Part shown: one piece after another, positions 31,701-39,886 of the stretch
Position numbering within the stretch: position 1 is the first letter of the stretch
How the letters are laid out: every line of letters begins with the position of its first letter
Origin: Paludibacteraceae bacterium
Lineage (GTDB): Bacteria; Bacteroidota; Bacteroidia; Bacteroidales; Paludibacteraceae
Assembly: GCA_024401535.1 (NCBI GenBank)
Contig: JAKSKX010000002.1
Location: 1 to 64,000 of the forward strand
DNA length: 64,000 nt
Direction of reading: 5' to 3'
The notes under the pieces: model-generated
Told to the model about the DNA's origin: nothing
What the model saw: the letters and a program-made list of their open reading frames with translations, nothing else
Database searches by the model: none
Translations under genes and position numbers: made by a program

Positions 31701-32616
31701 GAAAGTCAATGCCTACATAATCTCTTCGCCAATAGAAATAACCTTCCACAACTGCAGGATTTCCTGCATTTGACGGTATTCTAGGAGATGAAAATTTTTT
31801 TATATTTTCCTCTTCAGTTACTTTTAATGTCACCGTCTCACCTTTACATACAACATATTTGTCTTCTGCAACTTTTTTTAGACTTTGAGAAGGAACAACA
31901 TCAATAGCTAACTTGTGTGGAGGTGTCATATACCTTTTTATTTCTTCATCGTAAACAAACCCTTTTACACATCTGTTTTTACTAACATCTATTTTCCAAT
32001 AATATCGAATATCAGGGTCATTTGTCACAACATAAGAGTAAACATCACCTCCACCACGAGGCTGCCATTTGTCCATATGACTCATAGTCGGTTCAAGAAT
32101 ATTACCTTTATTGTCATAAACTGAAACAGAAATGTCCTGCTGCCAATCTCCGACACAAAGTTTGAATGTCTTTTCATTTTCTCCACCTTCCTCACAAAAG
32201 GCAACAGGATCATAAGCTACAGTCAAACCACCTGTATTTTGATTATTCACGCTAAACTTTAGAGGTTCAGATTCGCACGCACCATCCGCAGCTACGACAT
32301 ACATGACTGGCATAACACCAGCACTGTTTTCATAATAATCACATATTTCATCAAACAGCACAGTATAGCTAGATGTTGCAGCAGTAGTACCTTCAAAAAT
32401 ATGAGTGTCGGGATCACCTTCCTTATAAACATAAAATGAAGTTGCCTTAGTAGTTCCCAAATCGACAGTAAACTCAGGCTTCTCACTCGAACAAAAATAT
32501 TTTTCCGAGAAAGTTATCGACTTGATTACCGGAGTTGTACACTGTGCAGACAAAGACACGTGCGAGCACAAGAATAATGCTACTAAAACAATGAAGCGTC
32601 TAAATAAATAACCCAT
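22780..32616 (-). CDS. giant secreted Ig-like repeat protein, T9SS type B sorted
   Basis: 3278 residues with a signal peptide (MGYLFRRFIVLV...SLSAQ). The body is a chain of beta-rich modules of about 80-100 residues. The commonest carries the core ATANGKPI (about 16 copies including variants such as ASANGN and TANGQR). It alternates between a form beginning EAICEGGDVELTLVA and one beginning EATPDCEAKEVELSLVS. A second module type opens with CEAPxxLP or CPVIxSI and contains FCxxxxPxFxVxL (about six copies). Cysteine pairs recur once per module. The C-terminus has FTPNGDGDNDVWKL, YNRFGKVIAKT and YTGHFTLLRD (CHU_C, T9SS type B signal). Likely a cell-surface adhesin or fibre-binding filament; function not shown. 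It contains 725-bp identical internal repeats. No clear promoter was found in the gap upstream. Confidence 0.88.
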   Translation of the reverse strand: MGYLFRRFIVLVALFLCSHVSLSAQCTTPVIKSITFSEKYFCSSEKPEFTVDLGTTKATSFYVYKEGDPDTHIFEGTTAATSSYTVLFDEICDYYENSAGVMPVMYVVAADGACESEPLKFSVNNQNTGGLTVAYDPVAFCEEGGENEKTFKLCVGDWQQDISVSVYDNKGNILEPTMSHMDKWQPRGGGDVYSYVVTNDPDIRYYWKIDVSKNRCVKGFVYDEEIKRYMTPPHKLAIDVVPSQSLKKVAEDKYVVCKGETVTLKVTEEENIKKFSSPRIPSNAGNPAVVEGYFYWRRDYVGIDFPTFLGENNDQTVSCVIDKAYEFKVKSTTRIVNAINGCPMVTSNIITIEPEDKPDFSLKPTPDCDNKQVELSLVSSRTYEPSQITATANGKPISFTGKKATVEFTEDTEFEVSVAGEVCPAVTKTATAEYDCVETEFSLETSYERVCEKSEVILYLIATGPYDATKVSATANGKPIALAGGKYTSALTETTKFEVVIANADGTKTTLDKTVEVEKKPEFSLEATPDCDNKQVELSLVSSQTYEQSHITATANGKPISFAGKKATVEFTEDVNFEVSVSGELCPAVTKTATAEYDCVEPCPVIESITFPERYYCYNETPEMTLDFGSTKASSIAVFEADDMENSLFEFSFPRSSNILLPFKGVAGDYFDSQKRVFKDIYVFAWNDKGCKSEPIKIQVPYNNINFNIGWAPVLFCEGGDDIGEFQISVGDVEIDSDITLNVYDKAGNILEPKEVVHSDNNCGWQGGCYEYTYLITNNPDERYYWDLDLSKNRCASNAGGGKTEIKRFMTSPHKLSLDIEALPNVQKTSNGYVTCEGETVKLSINEENISNSVSTEITTKEEKPCTVCGWVWEYRKGSSSWSTYSRDKVLTIDRTIDDSYEFRVRSNVGSTYDVCPQVVSNVISIDREKAPKFTLEATPDCDNKQVELSLVSSQTYEPSQISATANGKAISFADNKATAEFTEDTEFEVTVSGKACPAVTKTATAEYDCVETEFSLETSYERVCEEGEVILYLIATGPYDATKVSATANGKPIALAGGKYTSALTETTKFEVVIANADGTKTTLDKTVEVEKKPEFSLEAIPDCDNKQVELSLVSSQTYDPSQISATANGKAISFAGKKATVEFTEDTEFEVTVAGELCPAVTKTATAEYDCEEKDCEAPIFLPAQVSGLVQGVPEVGNEIYICADHQDHIPSMFAVNQGNDVNVDNFYYQFTEDNIDGSSTPNWSEPKRVPHANFLDEFKYWIVDFTGTLSKEGHYRWYAMSGECKSNEYIITLGKRPVLKPHDDVVLCWNDKSADRGIIEVELESGSMPFKSIVCNPGITFSINNPTGESVTKFAFNIEEGLRENLPLYEDSPYTIKLMANTGYHCATENIEFKFLLEGKPSFSVSADDEAICSGESTSLKLKKYGVSNVIINKQTYTITDDKGNEYEDAPSIEVSPTEKTVYTVTATGEYCKEPVTKEVTVDIDPACAKPEFSLELDKEAICEGGDVELTLVANGEYDATKVTATANGKPIALTDGKYTSALSETTKFEVVIANEDGTETTLDKTVKVEKKPDFSLEATPDCEAKEVELSLVSDAAYEPSQITATANGKPISFADNKATAEFTEDTEFEVTVAGEACPTVAVTKTATAEYDCEKKDCEAPIFLPSHFSTHVQGVPEVGNEIYICADHQDHISSIIAVSLGNDVKVDNFYYQFTEDNIDGSSTPNWSEPKRVPHANFLDEFKYWIVDFTGTLSKEGHYRWYAMSGECKSKEYIITLGKRPVLKPHDDVILCWNDKSEDKGIVEIEVESGSIPFKSLFYSPEPVYEVPQSQWVGAVVSSPTGEPITKLAFNLKEHLDEDLHLDYEDFPLRIKVSTFDSNGCKSDPISFKYLLEGKPSFSVSADDEAICSGESTSLKLKKYGVSNVIINKQTYTITDDKGNEYEDAPSIEVSPTEKTVYTVTATGEYCKEPVTKEVTVDIDPACAKPEFSLELDKEAICEGGDVELTLVANGEYDATKVTATANGKPIALTDGKYTSALSETTKFEVVIANEDGTETTLDKTVKVEKKPDFSLEATPDCEAKEVELSLVSDAAYEPSQITATANGKPISFADNKATAEFTEDTEFEVTVAGEVCAAVTKTATAEYDCTESEFSLELDKEAICEGGDVELTLVASGEYDATKVTATANGKPITLTDGKYSASLTETTKFEVVIANADGTKTTLDKTVEVESKPDFYIVTTSTNCNKNYVYLEIKSDKKYDLSQIYASANGNVFSFNKYYQATVYDFTKDLNVEVTISGNTCPAVTKNHFVSLSECNNDYADSQKKVCDNEEVELQLVPSESYDPSKVSATANGKPITLTDGKYKKVFTEDTDLYVIVYGENGVETTISKHIEVKKVPVVKSVECKPVCEDEIPYVVITTEDDAPAQWAFVYYYNEDGEMIFIDENIGGNTKYYDMTSITEHMLDKASTYPLDKEYYIAAEHSDSYEYCHANPFPFHLNYEKKPDFSLEATPDCEAKEVELSLVSDATYAPSKITATANGKPISFADNKATAEFTEDTEFEVTVAGEVCAAVTKTATAEYDCEENDCEAPVIKPIEDLVFCYNENPEFMVELAGEVKADKLEIYDHLPSLGGTLIDEIESAEPVGEFTVSSLNNMQTMEIVDKAYEISVVAVSGKCKSEPVQINLNYEVSPSFSLSVEKDIVCEGEPTILEIEKKKTYNAVSKHTYTIKGDDGSTYEDRAPIKIAPTRMTVYTVTAVGEYCKEPVSKSIAIDIDPYCEDPVFTLKANKTHICVTDEAELSLEATGPYGESWITATANGRPITFTDGKYSATLTETTKFEVVINRPSGNVTKLDKTVEVEQKPEFTLDYDTDCDTKSVELSIVSQQTYAPSQISATANGQRIAMVGGRYKSAILGETKFEVTVEGNNCPASTSTAFVSLENCDPENCPMPPVLKPIADMSFCDAANPKFSVELKREKADKIEITSPALADKIVVENAEPTDRFAVEVLDKTAREFAGSEIKVVAVNGACVSAPVKFRIRHDAEPSVSLADAVACEGNVARMKVSSAAKYQYVWTSPDEGDNILGRSQIYSTIASESRRLNVTVTNGSCDKTLEADLKVVPNPFIDEIQLDGETNEIAVFAKGGSGEYVYDFGYGDQVENVLTDISFGRKYKIVVTDESGCQADSIFYTGIFDIVIPPFFTPNGDGDNDVWKLENIEKYPSAIVTIYNRFGKVIAKTTGGSYKPWDGTYNGHPMITDDYWYVIDIAIIDKSYTGHFTLLRD
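26217..26941 (-). repeat. 725-bp intragenic direct repeat, copy 1
   Basis: As read, identical to 27699-28423 (offset 1482 bp, in frame) within the 3278-residue gene. It encodes two ATANGKPI modules plus most of the SADDEAICSGES module. Confidence 0.8.
27699..28423 (-). repeat. 725-bp intragenic direct repeat, copy 2
   Basis: Second copy of the block at 26217-26941. Sequence diverges abruptly on both sides, although the intervening CEAPIFLP modules (near 27200-27640 and 28650-29090) are also close copies. Confidence 0.8.
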
Positions 32617-33139
32617 GTTATTGTTTGAAGTTTGTTATTATTATAAAATTAACAGCAACCAAAGCCAGAACAGCCATAAAATTGCCTTTATTTAACTTTC
32701 TAATTTAAAATTGTTCGATTATGATACCATTTCATTGAATGAGAAAACATCACATTTCAATTCGTTTCCCTAGCCTGTCTCAAGCGCAAAATGATACTTC
32801 CAAATGCCACTCAACCTATTAGGAAATAAACCGTATCTTAAAATTTGGCGCGGAATTAGTATTTTTTCCAAAAAGAAAAAAATAATTCATGAATAATTTG
32901 CTCTTGAAATCAAATTTTAGGATTTCATGAGACTTTTCAGGGGAAACGGAGGCAAAAAAACAATTTGTACACGCCATAAAACCATTATAGGTTCAAAAAT
33001 GCACAACCTGTCGGCTATTTGAGGTATAGGTTTCTTTGCATGAAGAATTGTGCCTATGTTGTAGGGGGAAAATTGGTCGGGTTCTTTCCCCGACCAATTA
33101 TGAAACGAAGCTCGACGATGTAAGCAGATTAACTATCGG
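32617..33139. other. intergenic region upstream of the 3278-aa gene
   Basis: 523 bp, AT-rich, no protein-like reading frame. It carries the 11-bp-stem hairpin after the 2046-aa gene (33071-33099). I could not find a good -33/-7 pair for the giant gene; the nearest candidate is TGGCTTTG near 32657, with G in place of A. Confidence 0.5.
33071..33099 (-). terminator. hairpin downstream of the 2046-aa T9SS gene
   Basis: AATTGGTCGGG, 7-nt loop, CCCGACCAATT: a perfect 11-bp stem 41 bp after the stop codon. No T-tract follows on the minus strand. Confidence 0.6.
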
Positions 33140-36100
33140 CTATTTTCTCAACAGAGTGAAATGGCCTGTGTAAGTCTTGCCTACCTCAAAGATGTGAATC
33201 TCGTACCAGTAGTCGTCAGAAGGCAGAAGATTACCGTTATATGAGCCATCCCAAGAGGTGAAGTCCGCACCCGTAGTCTTCAAGACAACCTTGCCAAACC
33301 TGTTATAGATAGTAATCTTGGCAGACGGGTATTTCTCTATGTGTTTGATTTCCCACTCGTCATTCTCGCCGTCACCGTTAGGCGTGAATACAGGGTTAAT
33401 CTCTATGTCGTACAACTCAGTATAGAACAGAGTGTCAGTCTTGCATCCAGCCTCGTCAATGACAGAGATTCTGTACTTTCGTCCGTAGGTAATGTCGGAA
33501 AGAGTGTTGTCGTCCTGCTCGCCGTAACCGAAGTCATACTTGAAGCTTCCGCTTCCACCGGTAGCCAAGACAGACAGCTCACGGTTCCCGTTATCTACAA
33601 CTTCCTCAATAACCGGCTTGGAAACCACATCAAGCAGAGCCTCGAGATTCTTCTCGCAGTTTCCGTTAATCACCTTGACATTCAAATGCTTCGAACTTGA
33701 AGCCACAGCAGAATAGTTTGAAGATGTAGCCAACACCTCAGCCCCGTCCTCGGTGCTAGTCCACGCGTATTTGTATCGCTTAGCGGCATCTACGGACATC
33801 TTTACACGATTGCCCTCGCAGACAACAGTATCGCGAAGTTCAGCGACAATCTGCTCGTCAACAGTAACAATCTTGTGAGCGGCGGCGATGTCGCATCCGT
33901 TAGGAGTCTTGGCAGTTACCGAATAGTCGGTTGTCGATGCAGGGTTAGGAGTAATCACCTGGATACCTGTCTCCTCCTCCGATTCAGCCGACTTAACCTC
34001 CTTTATAGTCCATACTATAGAGCTCTCGTCAAAGTTATCTGTAGTGAACTTAGTCTGCAATGTCAAAGGATCACCCTCGCAGATGTGACTGCTTGAAGCG
34101 TCCAAAGTCAAGGAAGGAACCTTGGTAACATCGACAGTAATCTCTTTGTCCTTAGGCTCACAATACTTACCGCTAAGTGTAACCTTGTATGTAGTTGTTG
34201 CGGCTGGAGAGACAGAAATCTTGTCGGAAGTACCGGCCTTTACAAAAGCGCCTCCGCTAGTGCTTGACTCCCACAAGATGCTGCTAGGAGTTCCGGTAAT
34301 GTTTGCCTGAATAACGCTGGCAACACCAGGACAAACCTCAGAAACTGGGTCGATAGTCACGTCAAAGGCTTTCTCTACAACCACACGCTGTGTCAAGACC
34401 TTCTCCTCGCAAACCTGCTTGCCTGAAGTTGAAACACGATATACAGTGGTCTCGCTCGGCTCACGAGTCTGCTCTGTTGTATAGTTTCCGTCAGCCACGA
34501 AAGGCTTTCCATCAACACTCGACTCCCACAACAAGTCGTCGGCATTGCTAAACTCTACGCTTAGCACCACCTGGTCACCCTCGCAAATACCGCTCTCGGA
34601 AGCAGTGAAGTCAAGCTGAGGCTTCTTCTCGACATTGATGCTGACAACCTTGTTTACAGGCTCGCAAGCGTCACCCGAAAGAACAAGTTCGTAATCGACA
34701 GTCTCGGTTGGCTTTGAAATATAGTTCTTGGTTGTAAGGAATGTGTTGTCGGTCTTTGTTCCGTTTACTGTGAAGAGAACATTCTTGACGTCTCCCTTCT
34801 TCAAGTTCATGTCAAGCTTTACCTCTGTACCCTCGCAGATAACGTCAGGTGTGTTCTTAGACAACTCGAAGTCAATCTTCTGCTCAACATCAAGAGTAAC
34901 ACCCTCAGACATTACCGACTTACAGTGCTTACCTCCACCACTGACGTAGTAAGTCGTTTTCTTGGTAGGAGTCAGGTTGTCAAAAGAAGGAATCTCGGTA
35001 CGAACACCGTCAACCTCCTGATAGTATCTCTTTGCAGTATCCTGCACATTAGTGAACGAAGGAGTCAAAGTGAAAGCCCCGCCCTCGCAGATAGTGGTGT
35101 TGTCAATGGCAAGCGAAACCACAGGTCTATCCTCTGCAGGAATGTTCCATGTACTTGTCTTTGGCTTACCCACATGACAGACCTTACCGGTAAGCTCTAC
35201 TGTATATTTTGTGTCTTTTACGTGAGGGTAATAGAAATGCGAAGGTGTTCCGTCTGTAGGCGTATATAAAGCATCATCTACGTACCACTTCACATCGACA
35301 AAGGAAGGAGCTCCGTTGTCGAATCTGTAACCGAAAGGAGCTCCGGTACTCTTACATAACAAATCTTTATGCAAAGGGAAGATATAGACAAGTTTGAAGT
35401 CGTCAAGAGGTCTCTCAACCTCAACCTTCATCTTTTCAGACTCAAAGTTTCCGCAAGCGCCGTTGGCAGGTGCCGCAGCATAGAAAACTCTTGTTGTATC
35501 TGCCTTCCACTTCAAATTTGCAGGCATAGAAAACTCTTCGAAAGTATTACCGTCAACACTCGAATACCAGACAAGACCTGTAGTAGTTCCTGTCAAGCTG
35601 AAAGTCACATCTGTTCCCCTACATACTAATTCATCGGAAACAGAAGCCGTAAAGTCCAAAGGATGGTCAACGTAAGCTGTCTTGTCCTGGTCTGTAGCCA
35701 CACAAGACTCTCCCTCGATTCTTACCAAGAACTCTGTGTCGTCGGTAATGGAAGCCTTATACTTTCCGTTTGTAATTGCTATAGGTGTACCGTTTGCAGA
35801 GGCTACGACCTTGGATGCATCGTATGTTTCGTCAGTAACAATGGAAAGCTCCACATCACCGTTCTCGCAGACTCTCTCCTTGTCAAGAGCAAGAGTGAAG
35901 TTCACCAAGTACTCTGCCTTGATAGTAATGACATCGGAAGTAGCCCTGTCACACGCATTTGAACTAGCCACCGGAGTAGAAACACGGAAAGAAGTGTTCT
36001 TTGTGATTGACTTTGATTTAGTGAGGTCTGTACTTCCCTGCTCCCACATCGTCCAAGAGTCATCACCATCCTCCTTGAACTCCCAGTCCCAAGTAGTAAG

Positions 36101-39100
36101 ACCTGTTCCTGTAGTCTCGAAGTCAACTGTTGCAGGTGCGCAGACAATTCCACTAACTGCAGAAGTTGGTGTCAAGTCCGGTGTAGGGACAGGTGTCAAA
36201 TCTATAGCCTGAGGAAGATCCACATCAACCGTAACATCCTTAGTCACAGGTGTAGTACAGTACTTGCCGACAGCAGAGACCGTATATTTGGTCAATGCGT
36301 TAGGGAACACCTCAACCTTAGCCTTGTCTGCGTAAGTTGTTGCATCATCACCTGTAATTGTGTATGTGTGTTCGTTTACAGCTCCATTTGAAGCCGCATC
36401 CTTAGTGATATTCAAGTTAGTAGAATTACCCTTACATACTTTATCCTCGTCTGCAGTCAAAGAGAATGAAGGTATATCCTCGTAGTCAATCTTGAAACTA
36501 ATTGGCTCGGACTTGCATTCCCCGTCAGTTGCAACGACCGAGATGTTTGGAGACTTCAACTCCTTAGCCTTGAATTTGATTCCATCTACGTTGAATGTGT
36601 TGGTTAGAATAGAGCCGCCGAAATTTATCTCGTTAGGGTCTTTCTCTATAGATATAACCAACTGCTTAGCCTTACCGCTTGAAAGGTTTACAACGAACTC
36701 CGGAACAGCGTCCTCACACAATATCATGTCCTCTAACGGCTCAAGTTCAAGCTTCTCCCTGACATCAAGGTTGATATAGAAGCTGTCACTCTTGCAAGTG
36801 TCGTTCATGGCATAGATCTTGTACTCTCCGCTCACAGGTGCAAAGTTCAAAGTCCATGCTCCGTCAGACACAATCGGCTTAGGCGAGAGCAGAGACGCGT
36901 CCGCCCACTTGTTCGGAGCTATCTTCTTCTCGATATAGAACTCATCTACGTTAGCCTTGTTTGTCTGGTAAACCTTGACTTTTATGTCACCGGCAGGCTT
37001 CTCGCATAGCAACGAGTCAAGAGTCAACACCTCGTCACCCTTCACTAAAGTGAAGATTGCATCTTTGCAACCTGCTTCTTTGCACTTGAACCCAGCCTCG
37101 TTAGTGATATAGAACACAGAACAAGCATCAGCAGGAGTGCCGCTTGTAGCTACCTCCTTGGCCACTGTAATAGTCTCACCGACAATCACTCTATAAAGTA
37201 TGTCAGGCTCTCCCTCATAGTTTACTGATGAAGTTGTAGCAGTCATGCTTGTCCAAGTCATACCTCCGTCCTCAGAATACTGCCATACAAAGCCTGCGCT
37301 TGGGTACTCCTTCAAGACATCGTTCATACCCAACATCTTTACTGAGTGAGGAGTCTCGTCATTGCACTCGAATCCGGACAGCATCTGCAGGCTTGCGTCA
37401 CCGTCTATGCACAACTTTGGTTTAGGCATAGTCTCGCCGCAGATAGTAATCGAAAGGTCGTCAATGGCAAAGTCCAGCCAGTCAGATGTAGTATAATTAT
37501 TTCCGCCAACTTGTACTCCGTCATAGTCAAGAGCCATCTCGACAGTTATATTACCTGTATAGCCAAGAGGCACTGAGAATGGCACTGAAGCTACGTGTCT
37601 GCCAAAGCCCTTCTCGTATTTCAACACTACTGACTCAGAGCCAAGGGCCTCCCCGTCCTTGTCATAGACTGTCATTTTAGGCACTATATAAGTACCCCAG
37701 TCACTACCCTTGCACATCACTGCCGCATTGAACATGAAAGTCTTGCATGGGCATAGAGGCAAGGTTATAGTATTCTTATAGAACACCTGATTAGCCTTGT
37801 TGTCATTCTTGTTCATACGCATGAATGCGAAGGCATTGCCCACCTCTGGTAGTCTGAAGAAAGAAACATCGCTAGGACCATATTCATTAGGTCTGAACTG
37901 TTTCTTTGGCACACAGTTGTTGCCACTCCAGTCGCATGACATGTGGTAGATTGCAGAGTCAGGCACAGAGCATATAACATACTCTCCGTTCTGCTTCATT
38001 TCCACTTTTACACCAGGCACATAAGGAGTCAACACCACACCGGCATTAGTACCGGCATACATTGTGTCGCATACTCCGAAGTCTTCCTTCCACAACTCTC
38101 TAAGTGTTTCCTTATAAGAGCAGTTAGGTTCAGGCTTGATACTTGAAATCGTGTTAGAGATTGAGTAGTATGCACAACCGTTCTGAGGTGCATCATGTAG
38201 GGCAATATACTCAGCCTGGGACTTAGCCTCGGCATCAGTAGGGCTTGCTGTAACAATAACACGAAAGACCTCAGTCTCTGTACCGTCAACAGTCATCTTC
38301 AGCTTAGTCTTACCCACGCCGCTCTGGTCGGAGATGTTTGTCCAAGTTAGTCCATCGTCAGTTGACTTCTGCCATAGGATATATACAGACTTGTCAATCT
38401 TCTGCCAAGCCTCGTAAACAGAATTAACAACCGTGAACTGAGCCTCGTAGGAGCATGAGTTACCGCCATCAGCAGAAGCAATGGCACTCTCCTCTATCTT
38501 CATCTCTGGAACTTCCACATCCTCGTCATAGCGGAATAGAGAGATATCATCAAGCACAAAGTCATTACCACCGCCGGAAGGCTTGTGATTGATAACTTTA
38601 AGCTCCAACTCATCACCACTATTAGCCACAAAATCTATATAGTAGTAAGACCAGTCTTGCACAGCATGAGGGTCAGATGTACCTTTCCAAAGAGGAATAT
38701 CACCAGTAAATTTTTCATCAATCAATCTACCTGTCTTCTTGTTATATATCTGCAGAGTAAGGGCAGCTGCCACCTCATCGATAGAACCATAGTGGCACAC
38801 ACTTGCAGTATAAATACCAAAGCGATACTTCTTAGCATCACAAAGGTCAAAGACAATATCCTGAGAGTAGATTTCACGGTCAATACCAGCACCAGAGTTC
38901 ACGATAAGCATAGCTCCGTTTTGGTTTCCGGTATGGTCACGACCTGGAGTCAAGTAACCAGGTCCACCATTATAACGAATAAACGACCATCTTACGCTAT
39001 TAGCAATGGCATATGTTCCATCAACAATACATCTGTTCTTGTCAGGTACTGGATCATATTCCAAATGAGACTTACCGTCCGAACCAAAAACCTCCTTAGC

Positions 39101-39280
39101 ATTGTAAGCAAAGTAATGACCATCAACCTTCTTGTCCGGATCAGCAAAGTCTTTCAAAACCGTATCCTCTGCCACACCGAAGTCCTCTCTCCAAACAAGC
39201 GACCACGACTGTGCCTCAAGACTCATGACACTGCATATTGTCATGAATACAAGTATTAACGCCCTAATTATATTTCTCAT
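33140..39280 (-). CDS. very large secreted Ig-like protein, T9SS type B sorted
   Basis: About 2046 residues from the ATG at 39280 (MRNIIRALILVFM...LEAQS, a good signal peptide). The open frame extends 38 codons further upstream, but the promoter at 39326-39357 lies inside that extension, so the later start is preferred. The N-terminal module (WREDFGVAED..., GRDHTGNQNGAMLIV, FVLDDISLFR) is paralogous to that of the 1128-residue protein. The middle and C-terminal part consists of Ig-like modules with VCEGxxVxL openings, one ASANGTPI module matching the repeat of the 3278-residue protein, and an LEPLEDMILCEDAVPEFVV module. The end is FTPNGDGENDEWEI, YNRFGKVVLKT, YTGHFTLLRK (CHU_C). Probably surface-exposed; ligand unknown. 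Confidence 0.87.
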   Translation of the reverse strand: MRNIIRALILVFMTICSVMSLEAQSWSLVWREDFGVAEDTVLKDFADPDKKVDGHYFAYNAKEVFGSDGKSHLEYDPVPDKNRCIVDGTYAIANSVRWSFIRYNGGPGYLTPGRDHTGNQNGAMLIVNSGAGIDREIYSQDIVFDLCDAKKYRFGIYTASVCHYGSIDEVAAALTLQIYNKKTGRLIDEKFTGDIPLWKGTSDPHAVQDWSYYYIDFVANSGDELELKVINHKPSGGGNDFVLDDISLFRYDEDVEVPEMKIEESAIASADGGNSCSYEAQFTVVNSVYEAWQKIDKSVYILWQKSTDDGLTWTNISDQSGVGKTKLKMTVDGTETEVFRVIVTASPTDAEAKSQAEYIALHDAPQNGCAYYSISNTISSIKPEPNCSYKETLRELWKEDFGVCDTMYAGTNAGVVLTPYVPGVKVEMKQNGEYVICSVPDSAIYHMSCDWSGNNCVPKKQFRPNEYGPSDVSFFRLPEVGNAFAFMRMNKNDNKANQVFYKNTITLPLCPCKTFMFNAAVMCKGSDWGTYIVPKMTVYDKDGEALGSESVVLKYEKGFGRHVASVPFSVPLGYTGNITVEMALDYDGVQVGGNNYTTSDWLDFAIDDLSITICGETMPKPKLCIDGDASLQMLSGFECNDETPHSVKMLGMNDVLKEYPSAGFVWQYSEDGGMTWTSMTATTSSVNYEGEPDILYRVIVGETITVAKEVATSGTPADACSVFYITNEAGFKCKEAGCKDAIFTLVKGDEVLTLDSLLCEKPAGDIKVKVYQTNKANVDEFYIEKKIAPNKWADASLLSPKPIVSDGAWTLNFAPVSGEYKIYAMNDTCKSDSFYINLDVREKLELEPLEDMILCEDAVPEFVVNLSSGKAKQLVISIEKDPNEINFGGSILTNTFNVDGIKFKAKELKSPNISVVATDGECKSEPISFKIDYEDIPSFSLTADEDKVCKGNSTNLNITKDAASNGAVNEHTYTITGDDATTYADKAKVEVFPNALTKYTVSAVGKYCTTPVTKDVTVDVDLPQAIDLTPVPTPDLTPTSAVSGIVCAPATVDFETTGTGLTTWDWEFKEDGDDSWTMWEQGSTDLTKSKSITKNTSFRVSTPVASSNACDRATSDVITIKAEYLVNFTLALDKERVCENGDVELSIVTDETYDASKVVASANGTPIAITNGKYKASITDDTEFLVRIEGESCVATDQDKTAYVDHPLDFTASVSDELVCRGTDVTFSLTGTTTGLVWYSSVDGNTFEEFSMPANLKWKADTTRVFYAAAPANGACGNFESEKMKVEVERPLDDFKLVYIFPLHKDLLCKSTGAPFGYRFDNGAPSFVDVKWYVDDALYTPTDGTPSHFYYPHVKDTKYTVELTGKVCHVGKPKTSTWNIPAEDRPVVSLAIDNTTICEGGAFTLTPSFTNVQDTAKRYYQEVDGVRTEIPSFDNLTPTKKTTYYVSGGGKHCKSVMSEGVTLDVEQKIDFELSKNTPDVICEGTEVKLDMNLKKGDVKNVLFTVNGTKTDNTFLTTKNYISKPTETVDYELVLSGDACEPVNKVVSINVEKKPQLDFTASESGICEGDQVVLSVEFSNADDLLWESSVDGKPFVADGNYTTEQTREPSETTVYRVSTSGKQVCEEKVLTQRVVVEKAFDVTIDPVSEVCPGVASVIQANITGTPSSILWESSTSGGAFVKAGTSDKISVSPAATTTYKVTLSGKYCEPKDKEITVDVTKVPSLTLDASSSHICEGDPLTLQTKFTTDNFDESSIVWTIKEVKSAESEEETGIQVITPNPASTTDYSVTAKTPNGCDIAAAHKIVTVDEQIVAELRDTVVCEGNRVKMSVDAAKRYKYAWTSTEDGAEVLATSSNYSAVASSSKHLNVKVINGNCEKNLEALLDVVSKPVIEEVVDNGNRELSVLATGGSGSFKYDFGYGEQDDNTLSDITYGRKYRISVIDEAGCKTDTLFYTELYDIEINPVFTPNGDGENDEWEIKHIEKYPSAKITIYNRFGKVVLKTTGADFTSWDGSYNGNLLPSDDYWYEIHIFEVGKTYTGHFTLLRK

Positions 39281-39325
39281 ATCATAAACCTTTTTAACAC
39301 ACTTGACCTCTTTTGAAAACAATAG

Positions 39326-39357
39326 CAAAGTTACGAAAACTCTCGCTATTTTCCAAA
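39326..39357 (-). promoter_or_regulatory. promoter of the 2046-aa T9SS gene
   Basis: Minus strand: TTTG (39357-39354), 20-bp spacer, TAACTTTG (39333-39326), a full consensus match. The transcript start near 39320 gives a leader of about 40 nt and fixes the ATG at 39280 as the likely start. Confidence 0.8.
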
Positions 39358-39653
39358 TTTTAAGACGTGATATATGTACCAAAATTGAGCACAAATCGTC
39401 TTTTTTTCGAAAAAGATTAGGATACGCCCAAGCGCACCCTAACCCGCATTAACCTAACTACAAAAACTATGTATAAACAAAATTTTCATTGTTTAGAAGA
39501 TTTTGAACAGAGCCTCCGCAGAGGAAACCCCATTCGCCGTTACTCTCGTCTGCCCGGCACACTGAAGCTCTGCACAGAGGTCCAAGCAGCACATTCCGAA
39601 CACGACTGACTCAGCCTGGACAAAAGCCGTGCCTGTCCGGTTACTTCCTTATT

Positions 39654-39812
39654 ATGGATTTGTATTATAAGAGGGATTTTTCCGATGCGTTCCAGTCACA
39701 TACACGTACGCAACAGACAGTATTAAAACAAGTTCACAACTGCGAACCTCTTCCTCAAGAATTATACGAATCTAACAAGTATAGTATTAAGTGCTGCAAA
39801 ATTACTGAATAA
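39654..39812 (+). CDS. possible 52-residue protein (doubtful)
   Basis: ATG-to-TAA frame of 52 codons (starting MDLYYKRDFSDAF, ending KCCKITE) on the plus strand in an otherwise empty gap. Composition is hydrophilic with three cysteines and no membrane helix. No Bacteroidetes promoter or similarity was recognised, and a frame of this length can occur by chance. Listed because it is the only plausible coding stretch in this gap. Confidence 0.2.
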   Translation: MDLYYKRDFSDAFQSHTRTQQTVLKQVHNCEPLPQELYESNKYSIKCCKITE

Positions 39813-39886
39813 AACGGATTTTCAAAGCATAACTGTCAAGAAAATGACAGCAAGGCGCAAAAAAAGTACAAAATGTGTACCCGACT

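Larger units (their letters stand above)
39281..39886. other. intergenic region between beta-helix gene and 2046-aa gene
   Basis: 606 bp. The left end holds the promoter of the large T9SS gene. The rest shows several short inverted motifs (for example GGACA...TGTCC near 39618-39638) and one possible 52-codon frame on the plus strand (39654-39812). No RNA gene was recognised. Confidence 0.5.

Noticed and set aside
22801-32486. Long plus-strand reading frames inside the 3278-residue gene (up to about 213 codons)
   Set aside because: They are antisense to a gene with strong protein-like periodicity, repeat with its modules and have no signal or family features.
33140-39394. Longer 2084-residue start at 39394
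   Set aside because: The upstream 38 codons overlap a consensus promoter and would precede the signal peptide.
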